Translations under genes and position numbers: made by a program | The notes under the pieces: model-generated | What the model saw: the letters and a program-made list of their open reading frames with translations, nothing else | The model's database searches: none | Told to the model about the DNA's origin: nothing | Shown here: positions 1 through 8,168 of the stretch, in pieces | How positions within the stretch are numbered: the stretch's first letter is position 1 | Layout of the letters: the number at the start of each line of letters is the position of its first letter | Assembly (NCBI GenBank): GCA_002413045.1 | Contig: DHWF01000041.1 | Coordinates: 1 to 37,586, forward strand | Direction of reading: 5' to 3' | From: Chloroflexi bacterium UBA5189 | Lineage (GTDB): Bacteria; Chloroflexota; Limnocylindria; Limnocylindrales; CSP1-4 | Length of the DNA: 37,586 bases

Positions 1-2
1 TC

Positions 3-1010
3 AAGCTCGACATCTTCCAGGACCAGGTCTTCGTGTTCACCCCGAAGGGCGAGATCAAGGACCTGCCGGCCGGCGCCACGCCGCTCGATTTCGCTTACCG
101 GATTCACACCGACGTCGGGCACCGCACGATCGGGGCCAAGGTCAACAACCGGCTCGTCCCGCTCGACTACAAGCTCAAGAACGGCGACATCGTGGAGGTC
201 GTGACCACGCGCGCCGGCCACGGCCCGTCACGCGACTGGCTGAACGTCGTCCGGACCCAGCACGCCCGCGAGAAGATCCGGCAATGGTTCAAGCGCCAGG
301 AACGCGACGAGAACATCGTCCACGGCCGTGAGGCGCTGGACAGAGAGTGCCGTCGTCTCGCCCGCACCTCGACCGCGGCGATCGGGCAGGACAAGCTGAT
401 GGAGGTCGCGCGGCAGCTGAACTACGAGAGCATCGACGACTTCTACGCCGCCGTCGGCTACGGCGCCGTGAGCCCGCAGTCGGTCGTGATGCGGCTCGGC
501 GTCGTCGACGACAAGGAGCTCGCGCTACCGACGGTCGCGCCGCCGATCCAGCCGGCCCGCGCCGGCGGCGTCCGCGTGAAGGGGGTGGGGGACCTCCTCG
601 TCCGCTTCGCGAAGTGCTGCCACCCGATCCCGGGCGACCCGATCCAGGGCTTCATCACCCGCGGCAAGGGCGTGACGGTCCACCTTCGCTCCTGCCCGAC
701 GGTCCTCAACGAGCGCGAGGTGTCGCGGCTCATCGACGTCGAGTGGGAGGCCGCGCCCGCCCAGACCTACCCGATCGCGATCCGCGTCGAGGCGTACGAC
801 CGGACCGGCCTGCTCAGCGACATCACGCAGGTGGTCGCGGAGGCGAAGGTCAACATCCTCGCCGCCGACGTGTCCGTCGGGCCGGATCACACCGCGATCG
901 TGCGCGCCACGCTGCAGGTCGCCTCGGTGAGCCAGCTCTCCCGCGTGCTCTCGCGCATCGAGCAGCTGAAGGACGTCTCCTCGGTCCAGCGCGACCTCGG
1001 CGGCGGCTGA
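3..1010 (+). CDS. relA: RelA/SpoT-family (p)ppGpp synthetase/hydrolase, C-terminal part (5' end outside window)
   Basis: The reading frame is open from base 3, so the gene enters from the left edge and only the regulatory half is present. Long Rel/SpoT proteins make and break the alarmone (p)ppGpp in the stringent response; their catalytic domains are N-terminal and lie outside the window. Seen here: the join KLDIFQDQVFVFTPKGEIK leading into a TGS domain (about residues 1-65 of the fragment), a helical linker, the conserved-cysteine segment with FAKCCHPIPGD and GFITRGKGVTVH (about 200-225), and a terminal ACT domain (about 255-325) starting near PIAIRVEAYDRTGLL. It ends with a normal stop. 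Whether both catalytic activities are intact cannot be told. Family assignment is very sure; the choice between relA, spoT and rel is only a name. Confidence 0.95.
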   Translation, partial: KLDIFQDQVFVFTPKGEIKDLPAGATPLDFAYRIHTDVGHRTIGAKVNNRLVPLDYKLKNGDIVEVVTTRAGHGPSRDWLNVVRTQHAREKIRQWFKRQERDENIVHGREALDRECRRLARTSTAAIGQDKLMEVARQLNYESIDDFYAAVGYGAVSPQSVVMRLGVVDDKELALPTVAPPIQPARAGGVRVKGVGDLLVRFAKCCHPIPGDPIQGFITRGKGVTVHLRSCPTVLNEREVSRLIDVEWEAAPAQTYPIAIRVEAYDRTGLLSDITQVVAEAKVNILAADVSVGPDHTAIVRATLQVASVSQLSRVLSRIEQLKDVSSVQRDLGGG

Positions 1011-1051
1011 CGAGCCGTTCGGAGGTCGAGCACGGGTCAATTTTGGGTCTG

Positions 1052-1080
1052 TTGGACGCCGTCCGGCGCGCGCATACTCG
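1052..1080 (+). promoter_or_regulatory. possible sigma70-type promoter of the CSLREA surface protein gene
   Basis: TTGGAC at 1052-1057 resembles a -35 box and is followed after 17 nt by TACTCG at 1075-1080 (CATACT at 1073-1078 is an alternative -10). It sits in the 85-nt gap between rel and the surface protein gene, just upstream of a clear Shine-Dalgarno GGAGGT (1086-1091 region) and the ATG at 1096. The -10 match is poor, so this is a candidate only. Confidence 0.3.
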
Positions 1081-1095
1081 GCCCGGAGGTGGGGG

Positions 1096-3318
1096 ATGGG
1101 CGATCCGCGCGCCTGGCGTCGAGTGCATGCGCGAACCGCGGCGGTCGCGGCGCTCCTGATCGTTGGGGCGGCCGTCGGGCCTGTTCGTGCCGTGGCTCCG
1201 CTGGCCCTCGTCGTCACCACCGGGAACGACGATCCGGGATCGACGTGTGGCGCAACGTGCAGCCTCCGGCAGGCGATCAACGCCGCCAATGCGAACAGCC
1301 CCGCCACGGACGTGATCACGTTCAACGTTCCGGGTGGCCCGGCGACGATCAACGTTGGCTCGCCGCTGCCCGACATCACCGACACCGTCGTGATCGACGG
1401 CACGAGCCAGCCTGGGACGAAGGTGGTCGGGGGAGCAGCCGGTCCGACCGCGGTCGGCCTGCACGTCCTTGCCTCGGGAACCGTGATCAAGGGCCTCGAC
1501 ATCGAGGGCTTTGGCGGTGACGGAATCCGGCTCGATCACGTCGCGGGCACGCTGATCGGCGGCGCCACTGCGGCGGACGGCAATGTCATCCACGACAACG
1601 GGCGAATTCCCGTGAACGGCGTCATCCCGCTGAATGCCGGCGACGGGGTCGCGGTCGTGGGAGATTCGTCCTCGATCGCCAACCAGATCACCGCGAACCG
1701 GATCTATGGCAATGGATCGCTCGCGATCGATCTCGGAGACGACAACCTGCTCGGCATCGTCGGCAACTCGATCGGCGGCCCGCCCGTCGGCCCGAATGGC
1801 CTCATCAACGGTCCGAGCATCGACGCGCCGGTCCTGGCGCCCGCATCGGCGGTGACGATCAACCCCGCGCGCGCCTCATCCGGGAGCACCGCCCGGATCG
1901 ACGTTTTCTGGTCGCCCACCTGCCCGGTGACGCCCGACGCCGCCGGCTTCGTGCCCCAGGCAGCCGAGTTCCTTGGGAGCGTCATCGCACCCGAGATCAC
2001 GACCTCGATCCCGCACTACTACGGGACCGTGTCGTTCACGCTCCCGGCCTCGCGAACCACGGGGTACATCACGGCAACGAGCACCGCCGGCGAGGGCACC
2101 TCCGAGGTCTCCTCGTGCGCGATCGTCGCGGCGCCGACGGACCTGGCAACCAGTGCAGTCGTGACGCCCTCCGGAGCCGTCGATGTCGGGACACCGGTGC
2201 ACCTCGAGCTGCACGTCGGCAACCTGGGGCCGGCGGACCATACGGATCCGCTGGGCGGGCTCCAACTGACTGCGGGCTCAGCCACCTTGACGGCCGTCAC
2301 CGCCTCGCAGGGGACCTGCGCCCTGCTGCCGGACGTCGCCTTCTGCTCACTCGGTGCGCTTGCCGCTGGATCGACCGCCACGGTCGGGCTCGACCTCGTC
2401 CCGACGGCAGCCGGCACCCTCACCTTCGACGGGGAAGTCGCCGATCTCGCCTCCTTGGATCCGAACCCGACGAATGACTCGACGCCGCTGAGCATCATCG
2501 TGCTCGCTGCGGAGAGCACATCGGGCACGGTTTCGGGCGGCCAGTCCGTGTCGACCGACGCCGGCGAGAACGACGGCGCGACCCCGACCGATCCCCTTGA
2601 GACGTCGGTGACGATGCCGCCCGGTGCCGCGAGCGGGACCATCAGCATCGCGGAGCGCCCGGATGCCGTGCCACCCCCCATTGGATACCAGTTCTTCGGC
2701 CAGGCATCGGTGATCACCGCGCCGACCCAGACCGCCGCGCATCCGCTCGTCTTCCAGTTCACGCTCGACGGCACCGTCATCCCGTCCAATCCGCTGGTGA
2801 TCTTCCGCAATGGCGTCCCGGTTCCTCCGTGCACCGTGGCAAACCCGGGCACGGACCCGTCGGCGACGCCGGACCCGTGCTATCTGCCTGCCGTGATGGT
2901 CGGCGACGACCTCGTCCTGACGGTCAGGACGTCGCAGGCCTCCACCTGGCGCGTCGGGACGCGGCTCCCCTTCACATTCGCCGGGTTCTTCGCGCCGGTC
3001 GACAACGGCGGGGTCCTGAACCAGGTGAAGGCCGGACAAGCCGTCCCGGTGAAGTTCAGCCTCGGCGGCGACAAGGGCCTGAGCATCTTCCTGCCCGGAA
3101 GCCCGTCCTCGGTCGGCGTCGCGTGCGGTACCGCGCATGTGGACCCGGTCGAACAGACGGTCACGGCCGGGTCGAGCGCGCTGACCTATGACGCCGCGTC
3201 GGGCCGCTATCAGTACGTCTGGAAGAGCGACAAGGCGTGGGCTGGGACGTGCCGCCAGCTTGTCATGGCGTTCGCTGACGGCTCGACGGCCACGGCCCTG
3301 TTCTCGTTCGTGAAGTAG
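1096..3318 (+). CDS. secreted CSLREA / PxKF domain surface protein, parallel beta-helix
   Basis: 740 residues. The N-terminus has two arginine-rich stretches and a hydrophobic core ending near AAVGPVRA, a signal peptide. Right after it comes a CSLREA-type motif (CGATCSLRQAINAAN, about residues 51-65), which is followed in this family by a right-handed beta-helix of polymorphic repeats; here the helix region with spaced 'N.I..N' rungs runs to about residue 235. A middle segment around LELHVGNLGPADHTDP resembles DUF11-like cell-surface repeats, and the C-terminus carries the PxKF signature (AVPVKFSLGGDKG) seen in many secreted Chloroflexota and Actinobacteria proteins. Cysteines occur in spaced pairs (TCPVT, SSCAI, GTCAL/AFCSL, CGTAH/GTCRQ), suggesting extracellular disulfides. 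Role is probably adhesion or carbohydrate contact; no catalytic residues are evident. Start chosen at ATG 1096 for its GGAGGT ribosome site. Confidence 0.8.
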   Translation: MGDPRAWRRVHARTAAVAALLIVGAAVGPVRAVAPLALVVTTGNDDPGSTCGATCSLRQAINAANANSPATDVITFNVPGGPATINVGSPLPDITDTVVIDGTSQPGTKVVGGAAGPTAVGLHVLASGTVIKGLDIEGFGGDGIRLDHVAGTLIGGATAADGNVIHDNGRIPVNGVIPLNAGDGVAVVGDSSSIANQITANRIYGNGSLAIDLGDDNLLGIVGNSIGGPPVGPNGLINGPSIDAPVLAPASAVTINPARASSGSTARIDVFWSPTCPVTPDAAGFVPQAAEFLGSVIAPEITTSIPHYYGTVSFTLPASRTTGYITATSTAGEGTSEVSSCAIVAAPTDLATSAVVTPSGAVDVGTPVHLELHVGNLGPADHTDPLGGLQLTAGSATLTAVTASQGTCALLPDVAFCSLGALAAGSTATVGLDLVPTAAGTLTFDGEVADLASLDPNPTNDSTPLSIIVLAAESTSGTVSGGQSVSTDAGENDGATPTDPLETSVTMPPGAASGTISIAERPDAVPPPIGYQFFGQASVITAPTQTAAHPLVFQFTLDGTVIPSNPLVIFRNGVPVPPCTVANPGTDPSATPDPCYLPAVMVGDDLVLTVRTSQASTWRVGTRLPFTFAGFFAPVDNGGVLNQVKAGQAVPVKFSLGGDKGLSIFLPGSPSSVGVACGTAHVDPVEQTVTAGSSALTYDAASGRYQYVWKSDKAWAGTCRQLVMAFADGSTATALFSFVK

Positions 3319-3373
3319 CTCTCGAGGGCACGATCCGCCCCCCGGCGGCTGCTGGCGGGCGGGTCCGGCCGAC

Positions 3374-3379
3374 TAGACT
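3374..3379 (+). promoter_or_regulatory. -10 box of hisS (TAGACT), near-leaderless distance
   Basis: TAGACT ends 7 nt before the hisS ATG at 3387. That spacing places the expected transcription start at or next to the start codon, so hisS is likely made from a leaderless or nearly leaderless mRNA; no Shine-Dalgarno sequence precedes the ATG. Confidence 0.5.
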
Positions 3380-3386
3380 TCGCGCC

Positions 3387-4688
3387 ATGCCAATGTTCCG
3401 CGCAGCACGAGGGACTCGAGATCTGCTGCCGCCCGAGCGGGTCGGGCTGGCGCGGCTGGAGCGGATCGCCTCGGACCTCGCCGCGAGATACGGCTACCGG
3501 CCGATCGAGACGCCGCTGTTCGAGCAATCGGCGGTGTTCGAGCGGGGCATCGGCGAGGTCACCGACGTCGTCGAGAAGGAGCTCTTCCTGCTCGCGCCAC
3601 GCGAGGAGGACGGCGAGCGCTGGGCGCTCCGGCCGGAGCCGACGGCGGGCATCGTCCGCGCCTACGTCCAGCATGGGATGCAGACCTGGCCGCAGCCGGT
3701 GAAGGTCACGATGACCGGCTCGATGTTTCGCTACGACCGGCCCCAGGCGGGTCGCTTTCGGCAGTTCTGGCAGTTCGATGTCGAGGCCATCGGCGATCCG
3801 GGACCGGCGATCGACGCGGAGATCATCGAGCTGGCGGCGCGTTTCTATCGCGACGCCGGGCTGCCCGCGGTCACGATCCTGCTCAATTCGATCGGGGACA
3901 GCGTCTGCCGGCCCGCGTACATCGAGGAGCTGAGCGCGTACTACCGAGCCCACATCGGCGACCTGCCGCCGCTCGAGCGGGCGCGTTTGGAGCGTGCGCC
4001 GCTGCGGCTCCTGGACTCCAAGGACGAGCGCGTGATCGCCCTGAACGCGGCCGCTCCGCAGATCACCGACCGGCTGTGCGACGCGTGCGCCGCGCACTTC
4101 GCTGCCGTTCGGACCCACCTCCACGCCGTCGGCGTCGAGTATCAGCTCGAGCCAAAGCTCGTTCGTGGCCTCGACTACTACACCCGCACGGCGTTCGAGG
4201 TCTATCCAGCCGGAGCGACGGGCCAGCAATCGGCGATCGGCGGCGGGGGGCGCTACGACGGCCTGGTCGAGCTGCTCGGTGGTCGGCCCACACCCGGAAT
4301 CGGGTTTGGACTCGGCCTCGATCGCGTGCTGCTGGCGCTCGGGACGGCCGGCATCGCGCCGACGCCGGAGCCTGCGCCGGTCGCGGTGGTCGTCGGGAGC
4401 GACCCCGTGGACACGATCACGCGGCTTCGAATCGCCACGGAGCTGCGCGGCGCCGGTATCGTGGCGCGGGCGGAGCTCGGCAATCGGAAGCTCGGCAAGC
4501 AGCTCGAGGCCGCTGCCCGCGACGGCGCCCACTTCGCGGTCATCATCGGCGACGAGCTCGCCGACGGGCACGTCCAGCTGCGTGATCTCGAAGCCGGCAC
4601 GCAGCGCCCGGTCTCCGTCTCCAGCCTTGCGCGCGAGCTTGAGCGAGCAACGAAGAGCCACCGTCACGGTGAGGCAAAGCAACTCTAG
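3387..4688 (+). CDS. hisS: histidine--tRNA ligase
   Basis: 433 residues, normal HisRS length. Charges tRNA-His with histidine using ATP in the cytoplasm. Class II hallmarks in order: the N-terminal start ARGTRDLLPPE, motif 1 region near EKELFLL, motif 2 (GSMFRYDRPQAGRFRQFWQ, about residues 111-130), the histidine-binding signature RGLDYYTRTAFEV (about 258-270), GGGRYDGLVELLGG and motif 3 with GIGFGLGLDRVLLAL (about 305-320), and an anticodon-binding C-terminal domain from about residue 330. The HisRS-specific RGLDYYTRT box and the full catalytic core argue against the HisZ paralogue. The stop codon TAG shares the palindrome CTAG with the stop of the convergent methyltransferase gene. A second ATG two codons downstream is an equally possible start. 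Confidence 0.97.
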   Translation: MPMFRAARGTRDLLPPERVGLARLERIASDLAARYGYRPIETPLFEQSAVFERGIGEVTDVVEKELFLLAPREEDGERWALRPEPTAGIVRAYVQHGMQTWPQPVKVTMTGSMFRYDRPQAGRFRQFWQFDVEAIGDPGPAIDAEIIELAARFYRDAGLPAVTILLNSIGDSVCRPAYIEELSAYYRAHIGDLPPLERARLERAPLRLLDSKDERVIALNAAAPQITDRLCDACAAHFAAVRTHLHAVGVEYQLEPKLVRGLDYYTRTAFEVYPAGATGQQSAIGGGGRYDGLVELLGGRPTPGIGFGLGLDRVLLALGTAGIAPTPEPAPVAVVVGSDPVDTITRLRIATELRGAGIVARAELGNRKLGKQLEAAARDGAHFAVIIGDELADGHVQLRDLEAGTQRPVSVSSLARELERATKSHRHGEAKQL

Positions 4689-5260
4689 GCGACACTCGCC
4701 TCGAGCCAGGTCGAGTTGAGTCTGCGAGATCGCCGGAGGCCGGCGGCGGCCAGTGCCTCGTCCAGCTCGCGATCGGACAGGACCCGAGCCCGAAACGGCT
4801 GGCGCACGACCCGTCCGCCGATGCCGAGGACCGAGACGGCCGATACGAACGGCGGATCGACGCGGACGGCAACCATCCCGACGGCCCCGCCGGGTGTCGC
4901 CGGTACGTCGGCGGCGGTCTCCAGCCAGTCGATCGGGTGATGCTCGATGAAGACGGTTTCGCGCGCGGCGAGCGATCGCGCCAGCTCGAGCAACCCGACG
5001 CGGAGATCGAGCTCGGGAACGTTGACGAGATGGCTTCCGAGGACGACGCGGTCGAACGCCTCGTCGAGCATGTCCGCGTCCAGCTTGGCGAGCAGGGCGT
5101 CCGGCTCGAGGAGCAGCTGCCGAATGCGGCCGTGGTCCAGCACGATGCCGGCCTCGGCGAGCGACTGCACGATCCTGACCGCCCCCGCGATCCCGTCGTG
5201 GAACCGTCGAGCCGCAGGATCGCCGAGCGGGCGCCGGCGGCGAATCAGCAGCGTGGTCAC
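4685..5260 (-). CDS. small methyltransferase-like protein, N-terminus uncertain
   Basis: The reverse-strand protein looks like the second half of a class I SAM-dependent methyltransferase: a segment FDRVVLGSHLVNVPE (motif IV/post IV), then a helix RVGLLELARSLAA and a strand ETVFIEHHPIDWLE, as in small Chloroflexota/Actinobacteria methyltransferases. The glycine-rich SAM loop (motif I) that should precede it is not recognisable; the upstream part reads DPAARRFHDGIAGAVRIVQ. The GTG at 5260 is proposed as start because the next candidate, ATG at 5284, overlaps the aspS ATG (5283) head to head in the tetranucleotide CATG. Neither has a convincing ribosome site. It ends convergently on hisS with overlapping stops. 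It may be a degenerate or truncated methyltransferase; substrate unknown. Confidence 0.6.
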   Translation of the reverse strand: MTTLLIRRRRPLGDPAARRFHDGIAGAVRIVQSLAEAGIVLDHGRIRQLLLEPDALLAKLDADMLDEAFDRVVLGSHLVNVPELDLRVGLLELARSLAARETVFIEHHPIDWLETAADVPATPGGAVGMVAVRVDPPFVSAVSVLGIGGRVVRQPFRARVLSDRELDEALAAAGLRRSRRLNSTWLEASVA

Positions 5261-5267
5261 GGCTCGA

Positions 5268-5273
5268 TACCAT
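5268..5273 (+). promoter_or_regulatory. possible -10 box of aspS (TACCAT)
   Basis: TACCAT ends 9 nt before the aspS ATG at 5283, the same arrangement as at hisS and alaS. The box lies within the extreme 5' end of the divergent methyltransferase gene if that gene starts at 5284. No recognisable -35 box. Confidence 0.4.
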
Positions 5274-5282
5274 ACCCGGGCC

Positions 5283-7190
5283 ATGCCGACCCAATTCGCG
5301 AGCCCGTACCGGACGCACACCTGCGGGGAACTCCGGGCAACCGATGCCGGGAAGCCCGCACAGCTCTCCGGCTGGGTCAACCGGCGGCGCGACCAGGGCG
5401 GCCTGATCTTCCTCGATCTGCGTGACCGGCACGGGATCACCCAGGTCGTGATCGACCGTACGGATGCGCCCGCTGCCCACGAGGCCGCAAGCAAGGTCCG
5501 CGGCGAGTTCGTCGTGACGGTCGCGGGCCAGGTCGCGAAGCGGCTCGAGGGCACCGAGAACAAGCGTCTGCCGACCGGCGAGGTCGAGCTCCAGGGCACG
5601 GACCTCACGATCCTCAACGAGGCGAAGACGCCGCCGTTTTACGTGAACGACCCCGAGGCCCAGATCGACGAGACGCTTCGGCTCAAATATCGCTATCTCG
5701 ACATCCGGCGGGAGCCGATGGCGCGCCGGCTCCTGCTTCGCTCGCAGCTCGTCCACGCGATCCGGGACGCCCACCACAAGGCGGGCTTCATCGAGATCGA
5801 GACGCCGAACCTGATCAAGGCGACGCCCGAGGGCGCGCGCGACTTCCTGGTCCCGAGCCGGCTCCAGCCGGGCAACGTCTACGCGCTTCCGCAGAGCCCG
5901 CAGCAGCTCAAGCAGCTGCTGATGGTGGCGGGCGTGGATCGCTACTTCCAGATCGCACGCTGCTTCCGGGACGAGGACCTGCGCGGCGATCGCCAGCCCG
6001 AGTTCACCCAGCTCGACCTCGAGATGAGCTTCGTCGACGAGGCCGCGGTCATGGACTTCGTGGAGTCGATGATCATCGAGGTCTCGCGCTCGGTGATGCC
6101 GGAGCGGCCACTCCAGACGGTCCCGTTCCCGCGCCTCACGTACGCGGAGGCCATGGACCGCTACGGCACGGACAAGCCGGACCTGCGATTCGGCATGGAG
6201 ATCGTGAATCTCGCCGCCGCGCTCACCGGGCCTGACGGAAAGCCCGCGTCCGGCTTCCGCGTCTTCGACGACAACCTCGCCGCGGGCGGCGTCGTGAAGT
6301 CGATCGCGGCGCCCGGGATGGCCGGCGCGACCCGGCGCGAGATCGACGAGCTCGTGGAGTCGGCGAAGCGCCTCGGCGCGGGCGGCCTCGCGCATCTCGC
6401 GGTCGAGGAGACGGGAACAGTCAAGGGCCCGATCGCGAAGTTCCTCGGCGACGATGGCGCCGAGCGCCTGACTGCTGCCGCCGGCGCAACCCCCGGCGAT
6501 CTCGTCCTGATCGTCGCCGACACGGCGAAAGTCGCCAACGAGGTGCTCGGCAAGCTCCGGCTGGAGATCGGCACGAAGCTCGGACTGGCGGACGACAACG
6601 TGCTGGCCTACGAATGGATCACGCGCTTCCCGATGTACGAATGGGACGCCGAGAACGAGCGCTGGCACGCGACCCACAACCCGTTCTCCGGCGTGTTGCC
6701 GGAGGACGAGCCCCTGCTGGTCACCGCGTCCGGCGATCCGTATCGGCCCTCGCCGAAGGACCCGGCCGGCAAGGCGCGCGCGATGCAGTACGACGTCGTC
6801 CTCAACGGTTGGGAGCTCGGCGGCGGCTCGGTGCGCATCTGGCGACGCGACCTGCTCGAGAAGAGCCTCGCGCTCCAGGGCCACTCCGCGGAGGCGATGC
6901 ACGAGAAGTTCGGCGCCCTGCTCGACGCGTTCGACTACGGCGCCCCGCCGCACGGTGGCATCGCGTTCGGCATCGATCGCTGGGCGGCGCTGTTCTCGAA
7001 GCAGTCCAACATCCGCGAGGTCATGGCGTTCCCGAAGACCCAGACCGGCAACGACCTGATGCTCGAGGCGCCCTCGGAGCCCGAGCCGGAGCAGCTCGCC
7101 GAGCTCGGCCTGAAGTTCGTCGGCAGGCGTGGGTCCGTCGCGGGCCCGGCCGGCGACGGCGCCGCCGGCACCGTGGAGAATCTCGCCTGA
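5283..7190 (+). CDS. aspS: aspartate--tRNA ligase
   Basis: 635 residues, bacterial-type AspRS. Loads tRNA-Asp in the cytoplasm. Visible: the N-terminal OB-fold anticodon domain (GWVNRRRDQGGLIFLDLRD, about residues 35-55), motif 1 region, the flipping-loop/motif 2 stretch EGARDFLVPSR to FRDEDLRGDRQPEFTQLDLEMSF (about 180-250), a bacterial GAD insertion (about 290-420), and motif 3 HGGIAFGIDRWAALF near residue 560. Length and the inserted GAD domain separate it from the shorter archaeal/eukaryotic type. Start ATG 5283 gives the usual short N-terminus; the frame is open far upstream only because of the antisense gene. Whether it is discriminating for tRNA-Asp or also charges tRNA-Asn is not decided here. 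Confidence 0.97.
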   Translation: MPTQFASPYRTHTCGELRATDAGKPAQLSGWVNRRRDQGGLIFLDLRDRHGITQVVIDRTDAPAAHEAASKVRGEFVVTVAGQVAKRLEGTENKRLPTGEVELQGTDLTILNEAKTPPFYVNDPEAQIDETLRLKYRYLDIRREPMARRLLLRSQLVHAIRDAHHKAGFIEIETPNLIKATPEGARDFLVPSRLQPGNVYALPQSPQQLKQLLMVAGVDRYFQIARCFRDEDLRGDRQPEFTQLDLEMSFVDEAAVMDFVESMIIEVSRSVMPERPLQTVPFPRLTYAEAMDRYGTDKPDLRFGMEIVNLAAALTGPDGKPASGFRVFDDNLAAGGVVKSIAAPGMAGATRREIDELVESAKRLGAGGLAHLAVEETGTVKGPIAKFLGDDGAERLTAAAGATPGDLVLIVADTAKVANEVLGKLRLEIGTKLGLADDNVLAYEWITRFPMYEWDAENERWHATHNPFSGVLPEDEPLLVTASGDPYRPSPKDPAGKARAMQYDVVLNGWELGGGSVRIWRRDLLEKSLALQGHSAEAMHEKFGALLDAFDYGAPPHGGIAFGIDRWAALFSKQSNIREVMAFPKTQTGNDLMLEAPSEPEPEQLAELGLKFVGRRGSVAGPAGDGAAGTVENLA

Positions 7191-8125
7191 GCGTCGCTCC
7201 GGTCACCCTGGGGATCCTGGAGCCAATCGCTCGCCGCCCGAGGCTTGCGGCGCTCATCGGCGCGATGTGCATCGCCTTCTCGGGCATCTTCTACCGGTTC
7301 GCCGAGGTCACGCCCGCGACGGCGACGACGTTCCGCTGCCTGTACGGGCTGCCGATCCTCGCCCTCGTCGGCTGGTACGAGCACCGGCGCTTCGGTGCGC
7401 TGCCGACTCGCACCGTGTGGCTGGCGATCGTCGCCGGCGTCTTCTTCGCCGGCGACCTGCTGTCGTGGCACCACGCGGTCGACGCGGTCGGGGCGGGTCT
7501 CGCCACGGTGCTCGGCAATCTCCAGGTCATCGTCGTCGGGCTCGTAGCTTGGCTCGTGTTCAAGGAGCGGCCGCCGCGCTCCGCGCTGCTGGCGTTGCCG
7601 ATCGTGCTCGTCGGCGCGGTGTTGATCTCCGGGATCGTGGGGACCGGCGCCTACGGCGCGAACCCGCCGCTCGGCGTCTCGCTCGGCGTGGTGACAGCGA
7701 TCTCGTACGCCGGCTATCTGCTCGTGATCCGGCGCGGCTCGCACGACCTGCGCCGACCCGCCGGCCCCGTCGCGATCGCCACCGCGTCGACCGCCGTCGT
7801 CGCGATCGTCTACGGGGTCCTCTCTCACGAGCTCGACCCGATCCCGTCCTGGCCAAGCCACGGCTGGCTCGCGCTGCTCGGCATCACCTCGCAGTCGATC
7901 GGCTACCTGATCATCTCGATCTCGCTGCCGCGCCTGCCGGCCGCACTCGTCTCGATCATCCTGCTCGCCCAGCCGGTCGCCACGGTCATCCTGGCGCGGA
8001 TCCTGCTGGACGAGCAGCCGTCGATCGACCAGCTGATCGGCGTAACCCTGGTGGTCGGTGGGATCGCGGTCGCAACCCTGCCCGTCGCGCGCCTCCGGGG
8101 CATGGCGACACGACCGGCGACGTGA
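7187..8125 (+). CDS. EamA/DMT-family transporter
   Basis: About 312 residues with ten predicted hydrophobic helices in two five-helix repeats, the EamA (drug/metabolite transporter) fold; first repeat includes IFYRFAEVTPATATTFRCLYG and LLSWHHAVDAVGAGLATVLGNLQ, second repeat includes SQSIGYLIISISLPRLPAAL and SIILLAQPVATVILARILL. Substrate unknown; family members export amino acids, nucleosides or other small metabolites. No ATG or GTG precedes the first helix: the first ATG (7266) would cut it in half. A GGAG at 7175-7178 lies 8 nt before CTG 7187, which overlaps the aspS stop as CTGA, so a CTG start coupled to aspS is proposed. If 7266 is used, the protein loses half of helix 1. Confidence 0.85.
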   Translation: MSVAPVTLGILEPIARRPRLAALIGAMCIAFSGIFYRFAEVTPATATTFRCLYGLPILALVGWYEHRRFGALPTRTVWLAIVAGVFFAGDLLSWHHAVDAVGAGLATVLGNLQVIVVGLVAWLVFKERPPRSALLALPIVLVGAVLISGIVGTGAYGANPPLGVSLGVVTAISYAGYLLVIRRGSHDLRRPAGPVAIATASTAVVAIVYGVLSHELDPIPSWPSHGWLALLGITSQSIGYLIISISLPRLPAALVSIILLAQPVATVILARILLDEQPSIDQLIGVTLVVGGIAVATLPVARLRGMATRPAT

Positions 8126-8168
8126 CCGCCGACCCGCGATCCGACCCGGCATCGGACAATGCGCTGCG

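Noticed and set aside
3210..6953. 1247-codon reverse-strand frame across hisS and aspS
   Set aside because: It is antisense to two certain tRNA ligase genes and composed of Arg/Ala/Gly-rich sequence typical of GC-rich shadow frames.
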